Below, piece by piece: positions 1 to 11,755 of a stretch of 64,000 bases of DNA. The DNA is from Homalodisca vitripennis (taxonomy: Eukaryota > Arthropoda > Insecta > Hemiptera > Cicadellidae), in contig NC_060213.1 in assembly GCF_021130785.1 (NCBI RefSeq), forward strand, positions 113,662,501 to 113,726,500, read 5' to 3'. How positions within the stretch are numbered: position 1 is the first letter of the stretch; every line of letters begins with the position of its first letter. Below the pieces are notes generated by a model. The model ran no database searches. It saw only the letters and a program-made list of their open reading frames with translations, and was not told where the DNA came from. Both the position numbers and the translations under genes were made by a program.

Positions 1-1173
1 TCAGGACTTTGAGTAGAATTACTCTATTCCTTTTGTATTCACGAACATGTTACTTTCCATAGTCATTTATTCAGGAGTACAACTTTGATGTACTTTTAAA
101 TTTTGGTCCAAAATTCAACCTAATTCTGAACTTAACAAAGAGGCCAAAGTTATATCTCTGTCTATTCTTAATAAAGGAATTGCATTTCCATGGGAAACCA
201 TGATTATTATTTTAATAAGCTGCTCAATAACCTAAGTAAATCATCTTATTCACATGATTTGCAGAATATTCAAATTACCGTTCAGAATTAATGTTTCATA
301 TAGATTTTCACGAACTATAAACGTCGTTACAATATTTTTTTAAACTTATGTCTCAATTTGTACGCAAAATTAATCTGCAATTTTGTATATTATTATGAAA
401 AGACCTTCAAGACTATCACTCATATGTATATCGTTGAAAACAATACTAAAGAAAGATAAATAGCATATTGGACGATTACATGTGTTTTATTAATAGTAAA
501 AATTACCGAACTATTGACGAAATGTTCGGTATTAACCCCTATGGGGAGTTGTATTATGAAAATGCATTTGTTTTCTTTTTTAAGTGAATTTCAGCACGTG
601 TGTGAAAGTTCATCTGTCCAGGACAGCGGGAAGTTGAAAATAAAAATATAATTTCTTCCAGATTCGCAACCCAATTAATACCCAATAGGTAGTTGGTTTT
701 AATAGGAAAATATTATATTGGTCTGTTGAGAGCATATGTAAAATTTTATCTCACTAGGACATCGAGAAGATAAAAAAATGTGTAGTTGTGTTAGGGGGTT
801 TTTACCCCATTTCAGTTCCTATGAATGATTAATCTTAATTAAATGGTTTTTGGTTTGCATTTTAATTCATAAGGTATACGTATGCCAAATTTCGACCTTC
901 AGGGATACAGATAATTTGGAGGATTAGTGATGAATTAGTGAGGGACTGCTTTGCCTTTTATATATAGTGAGGTTATTTATGTGGCAAATATAAAATAAAA
1001 ATATCCATCCCATTCTATAAAATATGAATTTTTAAGTGAAGAATTTAGACGTGCTTAGAAATGGTTATTTAGACGGATAGTAAGTCTTAGTTAGCACGAT
1101 ATATGAAAATCCTCGTTAGTTAATTGCAGTTGTTATGGGTGCAAACCTTTGATGGAGTTTAAGCCTGCTTTTA
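1..1173. other. AT-rich non-coding stretch
   Basis: No frame shows recognisable protein similarity, and I see no RNA gene or repeat shared with the rest of the window. The base composition is strongly AT-rich with frequent stops on both strands. Confidence 0.6.
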
Positions 1174-1764
1174 GTCTAGCTGCTTATAATACTTTTCTTT
1201 GACAGTAATAAACAATGGAAGTAATACAACAAGTAACTTTATTTCATCTTTACATTTGGTCTGGCTACTTATAATCCTTTTCTTTAACAGTAATAAATAA
1301 TGGAAGTAATACAACAAGTAACTTTATTTCATCTTTACATTTGGTCTGGCTACTTATAATCCTTTTCTTTAACAGTAATAAATAATGGAAGTAATACAAC
1401 AAGTAACTTTATTTCATCTTTACATTTGGTCTGGCTACTTATAATCCTTTTCTCTAACAGTAATAAATAATGGAAGTAATACAACAAGTAACTTTATTTC
1501 ATCTTTACATTTGGTCTGGCTACTTATAATCCTTTTCTTAACAGTAATAAATAATGGAAGTAATACAACAAGTAACTTTATTTCATCTTTACATTTGGTC
1601 TGGCTACTTATAATCCTTTTCTCTAACAGTAATAAATAATTGAAGTAATGCAACAAGTAACTTTATTTAATCTTTACATTTAGTATGGCTGTTTATAATC
1701 CTTTTCTCTAACAGTAATAAATAATTGAAGTACTGCACCAAGTAAATTTATTTAATCTTTACAT
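1174..1764. repeat. 85-bp minisatellite, about seven units
   Basis: The phrase CTGGCTACTTATAATCC and its variants recur at about 1,176, 1,261, 1,346, 1,431, 1,516, 1,600 and 1,685, a spacing of 85 bases with one of 84. The central units are nearly identical. The first unit and the last two are more diverged, as expected when an array is homogenised from the middle. A 73-codon minus-strand open frame inside the array is a by-product of the repetition and shows no protein similarity. The array abuts a block (1,764-1,945) that also lies near the 112-bp satellite at 34-35 kb. Confidence 0.95.
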
Positions 1765-1945
1765 ATTTTGATACGAACGCTATTAAGGCAGCAATTTCAA
1801 TGTCGAGTAGTCATGGACAAAAATTGTTAATGCTTGGAACGAGCTGTTAATGTGCTGTTAATTAGCGAGGTTAGTCTGTGCGTGCCTTTACACACATTGT
1901 TCACTCACAGCGCCGCTGTTCATTTGATTTGCGGGATCTTTAGAT
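1764..1945 (+). repeat. Dispersed ~180-bp block next to the minisatellite
   Basis: This stretch matches the reverse complement of 35,418-35,595 and 58,581-58,758. Shared landmarks are AACGCTATTAA near its start, TTAATTAGCGAGGTTAGTCT in the middle and AGCGCCGCTGTTCATTTGAT near its end, followed by TTGCGGGATC. It touches the 85-bp array here and lies about 300 bp from the 112-bp array there. It may be part of a non-autonomous transposon that carries tandem repeats, but no protein or terminal signature supports a class. Confidence 0.75.
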
Positions 1946-2744
1946 ACTTAAATGTAACAACATGAACACTGATATTAATAAATGTTTGTAGTAAAATTAA
2001 TATTAACGATCTTAGGACCTTTAAAACTAAATAACTTGTATGTGTCAATTAGAATAAAATATGTAATGGGCTAACGTATTAACATAATATCTTATACATA
2101 TGCCACTTTGTGTACTTATAAGGTAATTTAGTAAATGTTTTGCCTTTTTAAGTGATATATAAGGTTTCTGCAATGTGTTTTTAAGAAAATTGATGCATAT
2201 AAATTTTCAAAATTAACAATATTTAATGATATTTACAATCTTTTAAATTTTTATATATATTTATTATGTAGTGTACTCGTATAAATACTAAGTAAGGAAT
2301 TTACGACATACATATACAATGCAGCCAAAGCAAATAACTATGCTTACTTTGCATTACGTAGGTTTTAATGAGCGAATATTTAAGGTCCTGTAATCAATGG
2401 TTGTAATGATATATGATTTGAAGTAGTAGTTTATTTAGTCTTGTTTAATGTTTTGTGTTTTTTTAATGACACACCGATCCTCTAGTAAACCTTATTTTTG
2501 CAGTCTACATGAGCCACTAACCTGTGGGAAAATCTTATCAAACAGAATAAGGGAGAAAGTTGTTATTAGTACAAGGTCAGTGGTACTGATAAAAATCACT
2601 ATTGTCACAGTATGGATTTTAACCTGCCTTATCTCTAATTCAGAGTCGAAGTCCGACTTAATAGACCACTCGAAAATCGGCATTTCCAATTAAAAAAAAC
2701 CTACTAAAGAGTTGTTTCCATAATAAAACTACTAAAGGAACTGC
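1946..2744. other. AT-rich non-coding stretch
   Basis: Two overlapping open frames of 65-81 codons lie on opposite strands around 2,448-2,693. Neither looks like a known protein, and mirrored open frames like this arise by chance. Nothing else is recognised. Confidence 0.5.
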
Positions 2745-2835
2745 ACTAAGCCATGCTGTAGGGTAAGTTTAAAATTAGAGGTGAGCAGTAAAGTACAGGT
2801 GAACCGCGAGGAGCTTTTACAGCAAGCCAAGACAC
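2745..2835 (+). repeat. Short dispersed repeat, copy 1
   Basis: The core AGCAGTAAAGTACAGGTGAA followed by CCGCGAGGAGCTTTT resembles 13,858-13,905, which has AGCAGTAAAACAAATGTGAA followed by CCGCGGGAACTTT. It is an old, diverged interspersed repeat of unknown class. Confidence 0.5.
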
Positions 2836-4389
2836 AAGTTGTGTTTTATGCATGTCCTGAAACATTACGCCATGTTTTACATTGTCTCGGAGGTAGAATT
2901 AGCTGCATAAGGACACGTGATCGGTACCACCCTTGTGCTACTGTAAACTTTAGATTGTTATCATTAACAAATTTATAATTCACGTTACAGTATTTATTGT
3001 TAATATTTAAATTTTAACGGTTCGTATTTTTTAAATCTAAACATATAATTTTGATATTTCTTACTTGCTTCGAAAAGACTTTATCAAATTGCAACACTTT
3101 AATAAAATATTAACCAATCATTGGTATCCTGGAACAACTAAAATACAAAATTTACCTTAATTGAACATTAATATGGAAAACGCATTGCTTATGACGGAAT
3201 TAATCAAGAGGCAGGCATTATATTTTAACTATCACAGTCTTCAAAATTGGCTATAGTTGTATAGATTATCGCTATACAATATAGACTATGGCTATACGAA
3301 GATGTTTGGCTATATATTCTAAATATAAACTCTATCCCCAGGATCAGTTTTGTTATTTCATATTTAATTCTGAAATTAAGTATTCTAAATTTGTTATCCA
3401 TAGCATAGTATCCAAAATATTACTTACAAAGTACAAATTTACAACAGGGTTATGATTTTAATCAGGTTAGGTAATAGGTTGCCTTAACTTTGCAGGTTGT
3501 GTAAATTAGTCAAAAAATTAGAGAAAAGTTTATACTATTTATAATAACTATTAGTAGTAAATTGAGTATACCTTGTTTTGTCATTAATAATAAAATTTAA
3601 AATCTGGTCCTACGGAAGGAACAATATTTCCCGCCTACGTAAAACACTGTGAAAATACCAATAAAACTCCCTGTCACTTAATAATTTGAGACTCTACCCC
3701 CTCTTCATACAGCTCGTTTATTAAATGTAGCTCAATATCAGTAAGAAACATTTTAATATTGGAATATTTAAAAATTAATTTTAAATCATAATAAAAGCAA
3801 TAAAACCTGACTATAAACTCAATAAAAGGTTATTATTTTATTAAATTGCTTACTGTTGACCACACTAATCGTACAGTCTTCGTACTTCTGGCCCTTGTTG
3901 TTTCTAATGCTATATTTAGTTTTAGTGATTTATTTATGACTTATGTACATTATGTACCGGTAGAAAAACGTATCAAAACTAAGGTCTACGGTAATTACGG
4001 TAGTTTTTTTTACAGAGTAACATCAGTACTTTTCATTATAAAAGGCTTCCCCCGATTTTTTATAAATATCTTTATCAACACATTTAAATTACAAGGTATA
4101 ACTACGCCACATAAACTTAGCGTAAATTTTCTGATCTGTAGATCATTTGATTCTGGATTTATTCTGCAAACAGATAGAATGAAAGACAACCATAAAGAAA
4201 AGATTTTGACTCTAAAATACCATAAAACAAATCTCCATGCTAAATCATGCCATAATATATGTAAAGTCTACATATAAAATCTATTTCGACATAACTTTCC
4301 ACATTATACATTCAGATATACTATCAGAATATTGTGATGTGTATTACAATTATAAAGCTTTACAAGCTACTTCATTATAAAATGCCGTT
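2836..4389. other. AT-rich non-coding stretch with a short inverted-repeat relic
   Basis: Positions about 3,636-3,715 resemble the reverse complement of about 14,215-14,320; both contain GTGAAAATACCAATAAAAC-like and CCCTGTCAC-like phrases. A 143-codon open frame at 3,846-4,277 has an AT-driven composition rich in F, I, K, N and Y, starts at a TTG and has no recognisable domain, so I do not call it a gene. Confidence 0.5.
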
Positions 4390-4915
4390 CTATGGTTTGG
4401 GATAATTAGGCTACATGTGTTAATATGTCACGTTTAAATCTCTTATAGATGTATTGAGTTTGGCTTACAAATTTATTTATTCTCCTATATCCTCGTTGCT
4501 ATTACAGTTACCCGTATACAAAGCCCATAGAGGGACAGGCACCATGATGTAGTCTTTAAACAAAATTTTATACTAATGATTGGTAAGTTTGTGTTCCAGA
4601 TATCGTGCAAACAAGAGACAGATGGACAGACAGACAGAAATGAAAATGTTCTACCCCACGAGTTGTAGGCTTTTCTAAAGCTCAGTCAATAATATATGCC
4701 AACAAAACAAATAATATTTTCCAGATTAAAAACTCATGTTTCAACAAACAAGAAAGTAAAACGGGTTAAGGCTGGGAGAGTAGATTGATATATGGAGTGT
4801 CAGATTGTAGAATGTATACAATACCGTGCTCTGTATATCTGAATATGTTGCTGACAGCAGATCATATGTTTGTGTTACTGACTTCGGCGAAATATTACAA
4901 GACTGATGTGTATAT
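4390..4915 (+). repeat. ~500-bp dispersed repeat, full-length-looking copy
   Basis: The whole interval aligns by eye to the reverse complement of 18,060-18,575. Shared phrases include TTAGGCTACATGT at one end, ACAGACAGAAATGAAAATG with TTCTAAAGCTCAGTCAATAA in the middle, and TGATATATGGAGTGTCAGAT plus GTTACTGACTTCGGCGAA at the other end. It has no open frame, so it is a non-autonomous interspersed element. I cannot assign it to SINE, MITE or another class. Partial relatives lie at 7,895-8,060, 16,376-16,535 and 23,205-23,395. Confidence 0.75.
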
Positions 4916-6836
4916 TGTGTAACAAAAACTTATTACTATAGTTTAAATATTTAATCAATTTTAAGAATGTCATTTTATTATAAATTTGAAATTTGTGTTA
5001 TTTTTATTGATTCTGGATTAATGTAAGATTACCTAAGATACCTTAATTGTGCTCATTGATAAACAATCTCCACTCAATTTGAGATTCAATAAGGGAATGA
5101 TCTCCGGTACTTACCACATCATCGTTCTGGCTGATTTCTTTGGCATCCCCCTAATAATAGAATAGTTAGGTGTTTAAAATATGTTATTTTTAGGGGGATT
5201 CATGTAAAAATTGGATGAAGATTTAATCGGGATTCAGTAAAAACAGAACAACATAACATAGCCTTATTTGAGTCAGTAAGTAATTAGTAATTAAAATAAA
5301 ATATTCGTTAACACAAAACAGATTACAGGTTCAATTTACTATTTTCTAATAATCTAACTCATGCTTGGAAAAATATATATTTTAGATCTAATTCATAATT
5401 TACGGCATGTTCATTTATAACGGCAAATAAATTATATTGAAACCCATATATAACTATATACTAAAATATTTTTAAAGCTCTTCGTAATGTATTTGGAGGT
5501 TAAGTCCAACAGTATGAAGTCTCACCAATTCATGTTCCTTACTGGTATTTACATTTACCACCGTACCATTGTAGCCAGTAAGACAAATGGGTTTTTGTAT
5601 TGTATATTTATGATTTTTAATATGAATTATTATGTATAATATTAACATCAAAATTATACATATTTTAATGTTAAGTTAACCTCCAGCTTACCTTCCTCTT
5701 AGTTAAGAGTCTGAAATATGACACTATGCCAGACTGTTATAGTTTTTATGTGAAGGATAATTATTCACATACCTTTATGAATTCAATAATATTGAACAAT
5801 ATTGAGATATTCTTTTAATTGTTATTTATATTCTTAAATATAACAAACTTTAATAATATAACTTTTTTTAAGAAACGTTTATTCTTCTGTTATAGTACTT
5901 ATATTTATATCTTATTCGTAGCTTTGATTGAAAAGTTTCCTTATAAAGTTGGTAATGGTGCACTTAGTATTTGGGTGAAACATTTTCCTCAATTATAACT
6001 TTGTGGAATCTTCTCAATAACGTATGTTCTTACTACTTTGTTAGAACCTATTCTAAATTTAGATGGAAATCCGTCAAGGTTTTACACGAGGTTTTAAGTA
6101 AAATACTATAAAAGGCCTTAATGTACCAATAAATTTATTTTTCTCATTCTAGTAAGTTGAGAATCGTCCTAAATGTGAGCAAATTGTTCAAATTGGACTC
6201 TTATAACATTTAAATATTGAAAATACTTTTGATAATTTTTATTTTGTATGAATAAAATTATATTGTTAGCGTGTTTAAAGTACATATAAGTTATGATTGA
6301 AGTGTCCTGCGGATTTAGCCTTATAACTCATGTCATTTATTTGTAAAAATTGGCTTGAGTAACAATATTGAATAAGTGTACCTCTCAATTTTAAATTATT
6401 GAATTTACACTACGCTGGTTTACTTTTACATTATATGTAACAATGTTTTAGTATCTCTAAAATCTATAAATTGATTTACATATGACTTGAGCGTAACCTG
6501 TGTTTTGGAGACTTAATTTGGAGTTTATATTGAGTTTGGATATTCTATCTCAAGCTTTTGTTCGCTAAACATGATAAAGTTTTAAACACTTGAACTGACA
6601 ATTTCGCTTATGCTCGCCCAAAAATTAAGAATATTGCCGCACCTAATGTTTATTAATTTATTAAATCTTTCACTTACAACTTAAAATTTCTAATATCATA
6701 TACCAGTTAAGTACTAAAATATTTTACAAAAAAAATATATATTTAACCCTCCTAGATATGCTTTTATGTACGTATGCTCATACTAAAACAAAAATTACAT
6801 AAAACCTTTCAGTATAAAGATATAAGTAATCAAACG

Positions 6837-6838
<2 letters not shown>
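4916..6838. other. AT-rich non-coding stretch
   Basis: I see no coding signature, RNA gene or repeat shared with other parts of the window across this ~1.9 kb. Confidence 0.5.
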
Positions 6839-6880
<42 letters not shown>

Positions 6881-6894
6881 ATATATATATATAC
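6839..6894. repeat. (TA)n microsatellite
   Basis: A run of about 18 TA units is broken once by TTG and then resumes. The resulting palindrome could extrude as a cruciform. Confidence 0.95.
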
Positions 6895-7289
6895 AAATTA
6901 CATAGGTACAAAATTATTTTTTTACCAGAAAGAGTAATGGAATTGGTCATAATCAGTTATTAAAACCAGGAAAGTCAACGTCTCTCGTGAATACAAGTTG
7001 AGTTTTCTTATAATAACTTTTAGAATTATTTATGTATAAAAATAGACTATAATAAAAATAAATAATTAAAAGAATAAATTGATATTTTTTGCATGTAAAA
7101 TATGAAACTAAATCCAAGTTGGCAGATTCAAAAGACGCAAATTTTATCCATGCGTACTAAAATATACTGTATGTTAACTTAATTTATTATGTCATGGTTT
7201 AGAATTTTGATTATTCAACACATTTCGAGATATATTATTGGAACCATACATTTCTTTTTAATATAGATTAGCCGGTAACGCAGCTGCGG
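6895..7289. other. AT-rich non-coding stretch
   Basis: Nothing recognised. Confidence 0.5.
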
Positions 7290-7414
7290 TAGTAAGGATT
7301 GATTCAATTGAATTTTGAGTTTACCTCCAGTTCAATTTCCTTATATTACAGCGTCTGTTACCTCACGCAAAAAAGGAAGGTGAACTGTAGCTAAACTTAA
7401 AATTTAATTATCGG
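7290..7414. repeat. Inverted pair of a dispersed repeat
   Basis: The left arm (about 7,290-7,345) reads TTGAATTTTGAGTTTACCTC CAGTTCAATTTCC. The right arm (about 7,369-7,414) carries its complement as AAGGAAGGTGAACTG followed by AAACTTAAAATTTAATT. The same sequence lies at 27,590-27,650 and 49,740-49,795, where AGACGCTGCAAGAAAAGGAA leads into GGTGAACTGGAACTAAACTC. The two copies here are therefore members of a dispersed family placed head to head. Class unknown. Confidence 0.65.
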
Positions 7415-7894
7415 TATTTTCTAAATTCTTTTCATGAGAGATCATGTTTGTTATAATATGGAAGGTGCCATCCCCCAATCACTACCCAAACATAAAATAA
7501 AACAATATGATACCATTTGTAATGCACAAAGATTATGTCCGGTTACGTTTCAAAGGAAAGGTTTGACAAGAAGCAGCCAAAACCAATTTCACAACACGAG
7601 AATCTGTCATTCTCTTAGGACTGTCATTCCATAACGGATTTGGATTTTTTTATCTAACTGCATTTGGTTTGGAATTTGAAAAATATATTTCCTATAGGAA
7701 GCATGTTACAAAAACAGTTTTTTTACAGGTTTTACAATTTTGTCATCAAATGAAAAAATAAATATATGTTTTGTAACTTTTACCTAATTCTGATATTACC
7801 TTTCCTTTGAAAAGAGGACCTGAATAATTTTATTACTAAGCATGTATTTAGAACTTTTTAAGAATATTTCAGTAACTAATGCTTCCAAAGTCAT
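7415..7894. other. Non-coding stretch
   Basis: A 66-codon plus-strand open frame at 7,434-7,634 has no recognisable domain and starts in the tail of a repeat. Nothing else is seen. Confidence 0.45.
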
Positions 7895-8060
7895 GTAATG
7901 TTCCTACAAAGTCAGTAACATAAACATATGTTCCAGTTCCTCGAACAGATTCAGATACATGCAGCGTGATATCTGCACAGACGCCATCTGACAACTCCAT
8001 ATATCACACCTCAGCTACACCCTCACTACAGCTTTAAATCGTATTCCGTTCTCCTACATC
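7895..8060 (-). repeat. Partial copy of the ~500-bp dispersed repeat
   Basis: CAAAGTCAGTAACATAAACA at 7,907 and ACTCCATATATCAC at 7,995 match 18,075-18,195 directly and 4,790-4,905 in reverse. The similarity stops after about 8,060. Confidence 0.65.
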
Positions 8061-8805
8061 ATAGCATAGTCTATCTGAAAATCACCAAATATTTATTACA
8101 TTATTTTATTAATTACATCATCAATATGTCTCCAGCAATCTCAAATAACATTCAAGTTATTACGTTATCAAGGATAAGAAATTGAAGAATATATCAAATG
8201 AGGAAAGTCAAGAAGTTAAAGTTATGTTGAAAGTTAAAAGGACTAATTAGGTTTCCATTGAACCTCGACAAACTTTTTAATTCGAAATCGTAATTAATTA
8301 AGAATTTACGTCCAGTGCCCTGACATTTGAATCATTGAGAATATAAAAATAGGGTAGGTAATTCCAATTTTAGGGAGTAATTGAAGTTTTACACAAAGCT
8401 TCATTTCTATATAAGCTATCGTCGGTGTTATGGGTATCCATAGTAGCAACTAAAAAATTGCAGAATAAATATAAGTTTACATAGACAGGAATACATTACT
8501 ACACTTCAATCCAAGTTGTTGGGTTGAGCATCATTAACGTCCATCAACCGTAGACTGGCACAAGTTCTCTTTTAAAGCCGGCTCAACTTCTGCGCAGTCT
8601 GTTTGCCGATAAGTGATGAGATAAGTATGTCAATTGAATATTATTCTGAGGAAGAACTTCTAGTCGTATGTGGTACAACGTTCAATTTAATGGGCCTGTA
8701 CTATATTTTTCTCACTAGAATCTTTTAGTCTCCGGCAATCAACATAGCAACATCTTAACATGCTCCTTAAAAACTAGAATTGCAAGGGAATAAAGGAACA
8801 CCTGC
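8061..8805. other. Non-coding stretch before the nested transposons
   Basis: The part from about 8,520 to 8,700 is less AT-rich than its surroundings but has no frame I can recognise. It may be a decayed upstream part of the LINE that becomes recognisable at 8,806. Confidence 0.4.
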
Positions 8806-9063
8806 AGATTGTTTCAGGAACTACTTAACAGGGAGACTTCAGTCAGTATAAATAAAAAGTACAAATCATGGAATAACAGAAGTAACTACTTCCAGACCAA
8901 TGCCTGTTACCAGAGGTGTTCCGCAAGGGTCGATACTGCTGGATCCTATCATATACATCATTTGTTTCTCTTTTACCTAAGAAGGTGTTACTCCATTCTC
9001 ATGTATGAAAATTTACGGTACTCCTGCTACAAAATAAACAAATTTCAACCCTTTGTTTGAAGG
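8806..9063 (+). pseudogene. LINE reverse transcriptase fragment, 5' side of the split
   Basis: In one frame the translation includes FRNYLTGRLQSV, a stop, then about 19 residues and TRGVPQGSILLDP (8,909-8,947). GVPQGSIL is the strand-turn motif of non-LTR reverse transcriptases, and YLTGRxQxV is the phrase that usually lies about 30 residues before it. The stop and loss of the following GP residue show decay. The frame runs into a Penelope-like element at about 9,064, and later RT-like sequence resumes near 11,988. R1/Jockey/CR1-type is as far as I can class it. Confidence 0.8.
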
Positions 9064-9181
9064 TTATTTTTGACGATGGAAGGATTGTGAAGGAAACAGG
9101 ATTTTTCCGGACATTTGCCATTGTTCAGTGAAACAATAAATCAGTAACACTACGTTTCGAGATCTGCAATCTGATCTCTTC
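9064..9181 (-). repeat. Outer segment of the left inverted arm
   Basis: On the minus strand this carries AAGAGATCAGATTGCAGATC and TCGAAACGTA, then GGCAAATGTCCGGAAAAATC. These match 11,763-11,831 on the plus strand. The spacer after the CGAAACGTA phrase is longer here than in the right arm. Confidence 0.85.
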
Positions 9182-9765
9182 TTTATTTATTTATTTATTT
9201 ATTTCAACGGTAAACCATTTTGTACAACATAACTTATAAAGGTGGCAGCTATCCATAACCAAGCATTTTACTTAATATTAATCAAAACACAATCAGAGAA
9301 AAATAACAATAATAACATAAAGGATTATGGTGAGTTAAAATAAGGTTTATAATGAGTGTAACATGGAATCTGCTAACAGTAGTGTAACATGGATAATAAG
9401 GTTTATCCATGGAATCTGAACAACAATAATTATTGCAAGTTAACAACCATAATAATACGTAAAGAGTCTGGGCGAGATAATAATAAAAGTAGCAGCTAAA
9501 TAACAAAAATATATAACAATAATACACGTATAGAATCTGAACACAATAATAATAACAACGCAAACAGCTAACAACAAAAGTTATATAATAATAATAATGG
9601 CGAGTTACATTATAGTCTATAGTGAGATGATATTTATATAATCTGAACAACAGTAATAACACGTATAAATCTGAACACAATAATAATAACAACAGAAACA
9701 GCTCAACAACAAAAATTATATAATAAAAATAATAATGGTGGGTTATTTTAGGGTCAATAGTGTTA

Positions 9766-9822
<57 letters not shown>

Positions 9823-9924
9823 AATCTGGACAACAATAATGACACGTATATAATATGAACACAATAATAATAACAGTAAACAGCTAAACAACAACAAATT
9901 AAGAACTAACACAGTTGCCCGTCA
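9182..9924 (-). mobile_element. Insertion in the left arm with a (TTTA)n edge
   Basis: The right arm passes directly from TTAGTTCTTTA to CTGAAGAAGAG. In the left arm these are about 740 bp apart. On the minus strand the inserted sequence ends in five or more AAAT units, the kind of tail left by LINE or SINE insertion. Its body is an imperfect tandem series built on AATCTGAACACAATAATAAT and AACAGCTAAACAACAA phrases spaced roughly 100-170 bp, with a long (TA)n inside. Beside its other end ATTAAGAACTAAC occurs twice (9,898 and 9,924). A 187-codon minus-strand open frame is low-complexity I/Y/L sequence and is not a gene. Confidence 0.55.
9768..9821. repeat. (TA)n microsatellite
   Basis: About 26 uninterrupted TA units lie within the left-arm insertion. 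Confidence 0.95.
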
Positions 9925-10475
9925 TTAAGAACTAACCTAATACATAATATTACAAACTAGGTTAAAATAAACAAATCTTACCAAAGCGTTGTGGCACGCC
10001 TAAGTCAGGAATCACAACCTACATGTTGTTTGTTAACTTCACTAACTCTATAAACATGCACTTAATAAAAAACTATACAAAACACTAATAATTAAAACTG
10101 AACTATGGAATACAGGTCACAATACGTCTTCATTCGTCTACTAACCACCTACGACTGACCAAAGGGGCTAGCCAATGGTAATCGTGACGGCAGACTAAAA
10201 CAAGATGGCGGAAATAAAAAGGAAGGAGGGCAGGAATGGGCCCTTTCGTTATTATTGGTTCATGAGAGATGAACTTCTTAAAACCATATTGTGACTCCGC
10301 ATTGGTTTATTACAAATTTCTGATCATTTTGATATTTTTGGTTTTCTCTTTAGTTCATTTCTTAGAATTGGCAACCAAAGCGGCCTAATCTCGACTGATG
10401 GTTGACTGATTGGTTGGTCTGCCAATTTAATTTATGTTGCCTCAATTAATTTCCTTCTGAAGAAATGTGGTTCCC
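9925..10475 (-). repeat. Inner segment of the left inverted arm
   Basis: The reverse complement matches 10,638-10,895 and 11,462-11,757 on the plus strand without the 565-bp insert found there. Landmarks are ACGACTGACCAAAGGGGCTA at 10,151 and AACCAAAGCGGCCTAATCTC at 10,374. This arm therefore preserves the arm structure before the right-arm insertion. Confidence 0.9.
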
Positions 10476-10480
10476 GCAAT

Positions 10481-10861
10481 AGGGAATACATAGGCGAGAC
10501 AAAAAGACCACTAAACGTAAGGATAAAAGAGCACAAAGAAAACACGAGAAAGGGTCTCACAGAAAAGTCAAAAATTGCACACCATTGTTGGTCCGAAGAG
10601 CATCATATGAATTGGGATGAAGCCAACATAATACATCGGGAACCACATTTTTTCAGAAGGAAATTAATTGAGGCAACATACATTAAATTGGCAGACCAAC
10701 CAATCAGTCAACCATCAGTCGAGATTAGGCCGCTTTGGTTGCCAATTATAAAAAATGAACTAAAGAGAAAACCAAAAATATCAAACGGATCAGAAATTTG
10801 TAATAAACCAATGCGGAGTCACAATGTGGTTTTAAGAAGTTCATCTCGCATGAACCAATAA
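10481..10861 (+). pseudogene. GIY-YIG nuclease domain of a Penelope-like element, N-truncated
   Basis: The frame is open for 126 residues to a TAA. It begins REYIGETKRPLNVRIKEHKE, which supplies the YIG half of the GIY-YIG motif, the conserved R about ten residues later, and the EH pair. Further on are KIAHHCWSEEHHMNW and RRKLIEATYIK, whose H and E fit the catalytic-domain pattern. The frame closes with QPSVEIRPLW and a basic tail. In intact Penelope-like elements this domain follows a reverse transcriptase and nicks target DNA. Here the GIY part and all RT sequence are missing, because the inverted left arm begins immediately upstream at 10,475. The preserved frame with no stops suggests a fairly recent insertion, but no start codon can be assigned. 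Confidence 0.85.
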
Positions 10862-10895
10862 TAACGAAAGGGCCCATTCCTGTCCTCCTTCCTTT

Positions 10896-11461
10896 TTGTA
10901 CAAAACTGTACAGCTGGCTACTGAGGAATTTTACAGTGTAAATGAGTTTATAGATCTTTCAACCATTGACATTAGCTTTAATTGATGACCTTGCCTTATC
11001 TGTGATATTACTGTTTTAAACAATTTTGAATGTTTTGTATATAATGGAATTTTTACTTTTATTGATTGATGACCTTGCCTTATTTGACATATTAATTAAC
11101 TATTTTAAATTCTGTGTATATAAAGGATCTTTTAAATGTATGTTTTTACTTTATATTATCATTGTGCATTACCTTAAATGGAATTTTAAGTCTTAATTAG
11201 TTTTGTCCATCAAATATTGACTAACTTCAATTGTTGTACTCCGCTTTATCTATGCTCCCATTTGTTAATTGTTAGGTTTAATTTTATATGAAGAATTGAT
11301 TTCATTACATGAACTCTATTTTAACTCTAAGTGAAGATTTATCTGTAAAGACATAAGTAGTATTAACTATTATTTGTTGTGTAATGCCTTGTGGCAACTT
11401 GACGTCAACTGTATGAGTACCAACTTGTTTTTTGTTGCAATAAAGACTTTGACTTTGACTT
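10896..11461 (+). mobile_element. 5'-truncated LINE inserted in the right arm
   Basis: The left arm lacks exactly this segment: its complement runs from TCCTCCTTCCTTTTT straight into ATTTCCGC. The insert opens with a short frame reading FYSVNEFIDLSTID before a stop, which resembles the extreme C-terminus of a LINE ORF2. About 470 bp of AT-rich 3' sequence follow, then CAATAAAGACTTTG and a tail of repeated GACTTT units. Truncation at the 5' end and a short-repeat tail are the usual marks of target-primed LINE insertion. It inserted at a T-rich point in the arm. Confidence 0.75.
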
Positions 11462-11755
11462 TTATTTCCGCAATCTTGTTTTAGTCTGCCGTCACGATTA
11501 CCATTGGCTAGCCCCTTTGGTCAGTCGTAGGTGGTTAGTAGACGAATGAAGACGTATTGTGACCTGTATTCCATAGTTCAGTTTTAATGATTAGTATTTT
11601 GTATAGTTTTTTATTAAGTGCATGTTTATAGAGTTAGTGAAGTTGACAAACAACATGTAGGTTGTGATTCCTGACTTAGGCGTGCCACAACGCTTTGGTA
11701 AGATTTGTTTATTTTAACCTAGTTTGTAATATTATGTATTAGGTTAGTTCTTTAT

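Noticed and set aside
1435..1656. Minus-strand frame with an internally repeated peptide
   Set aside because: By-product of the 85-bp minisatellite; it exists only where unit length slips to 84.
1174..1764. CRISPR-like array
   Set aside because: The repeats are contiguous with no unique spacers, and the sequence is eukaryotic. The same applies to the 112-bp array.
2448..2693. Opposing open frames on both strands
   Set aside because: Mirrored open frames of 65-81 codons with no domain are expected by chance at this AT content.
3846..4277. 143-codon open frame on the plus strand
   Set aside because: It begins at a TTG in very AT-rich DNA, has F/I/K/N/Y-biased composition and matches no known domain. 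No splice or promoter context supports it.
9282..9845. 187-codon minus-strand open frame, the longest in the window
   Set aside because: It is a translation of (TA)n and AAT-rich tandem repeats, giving long IY and YYY runs.
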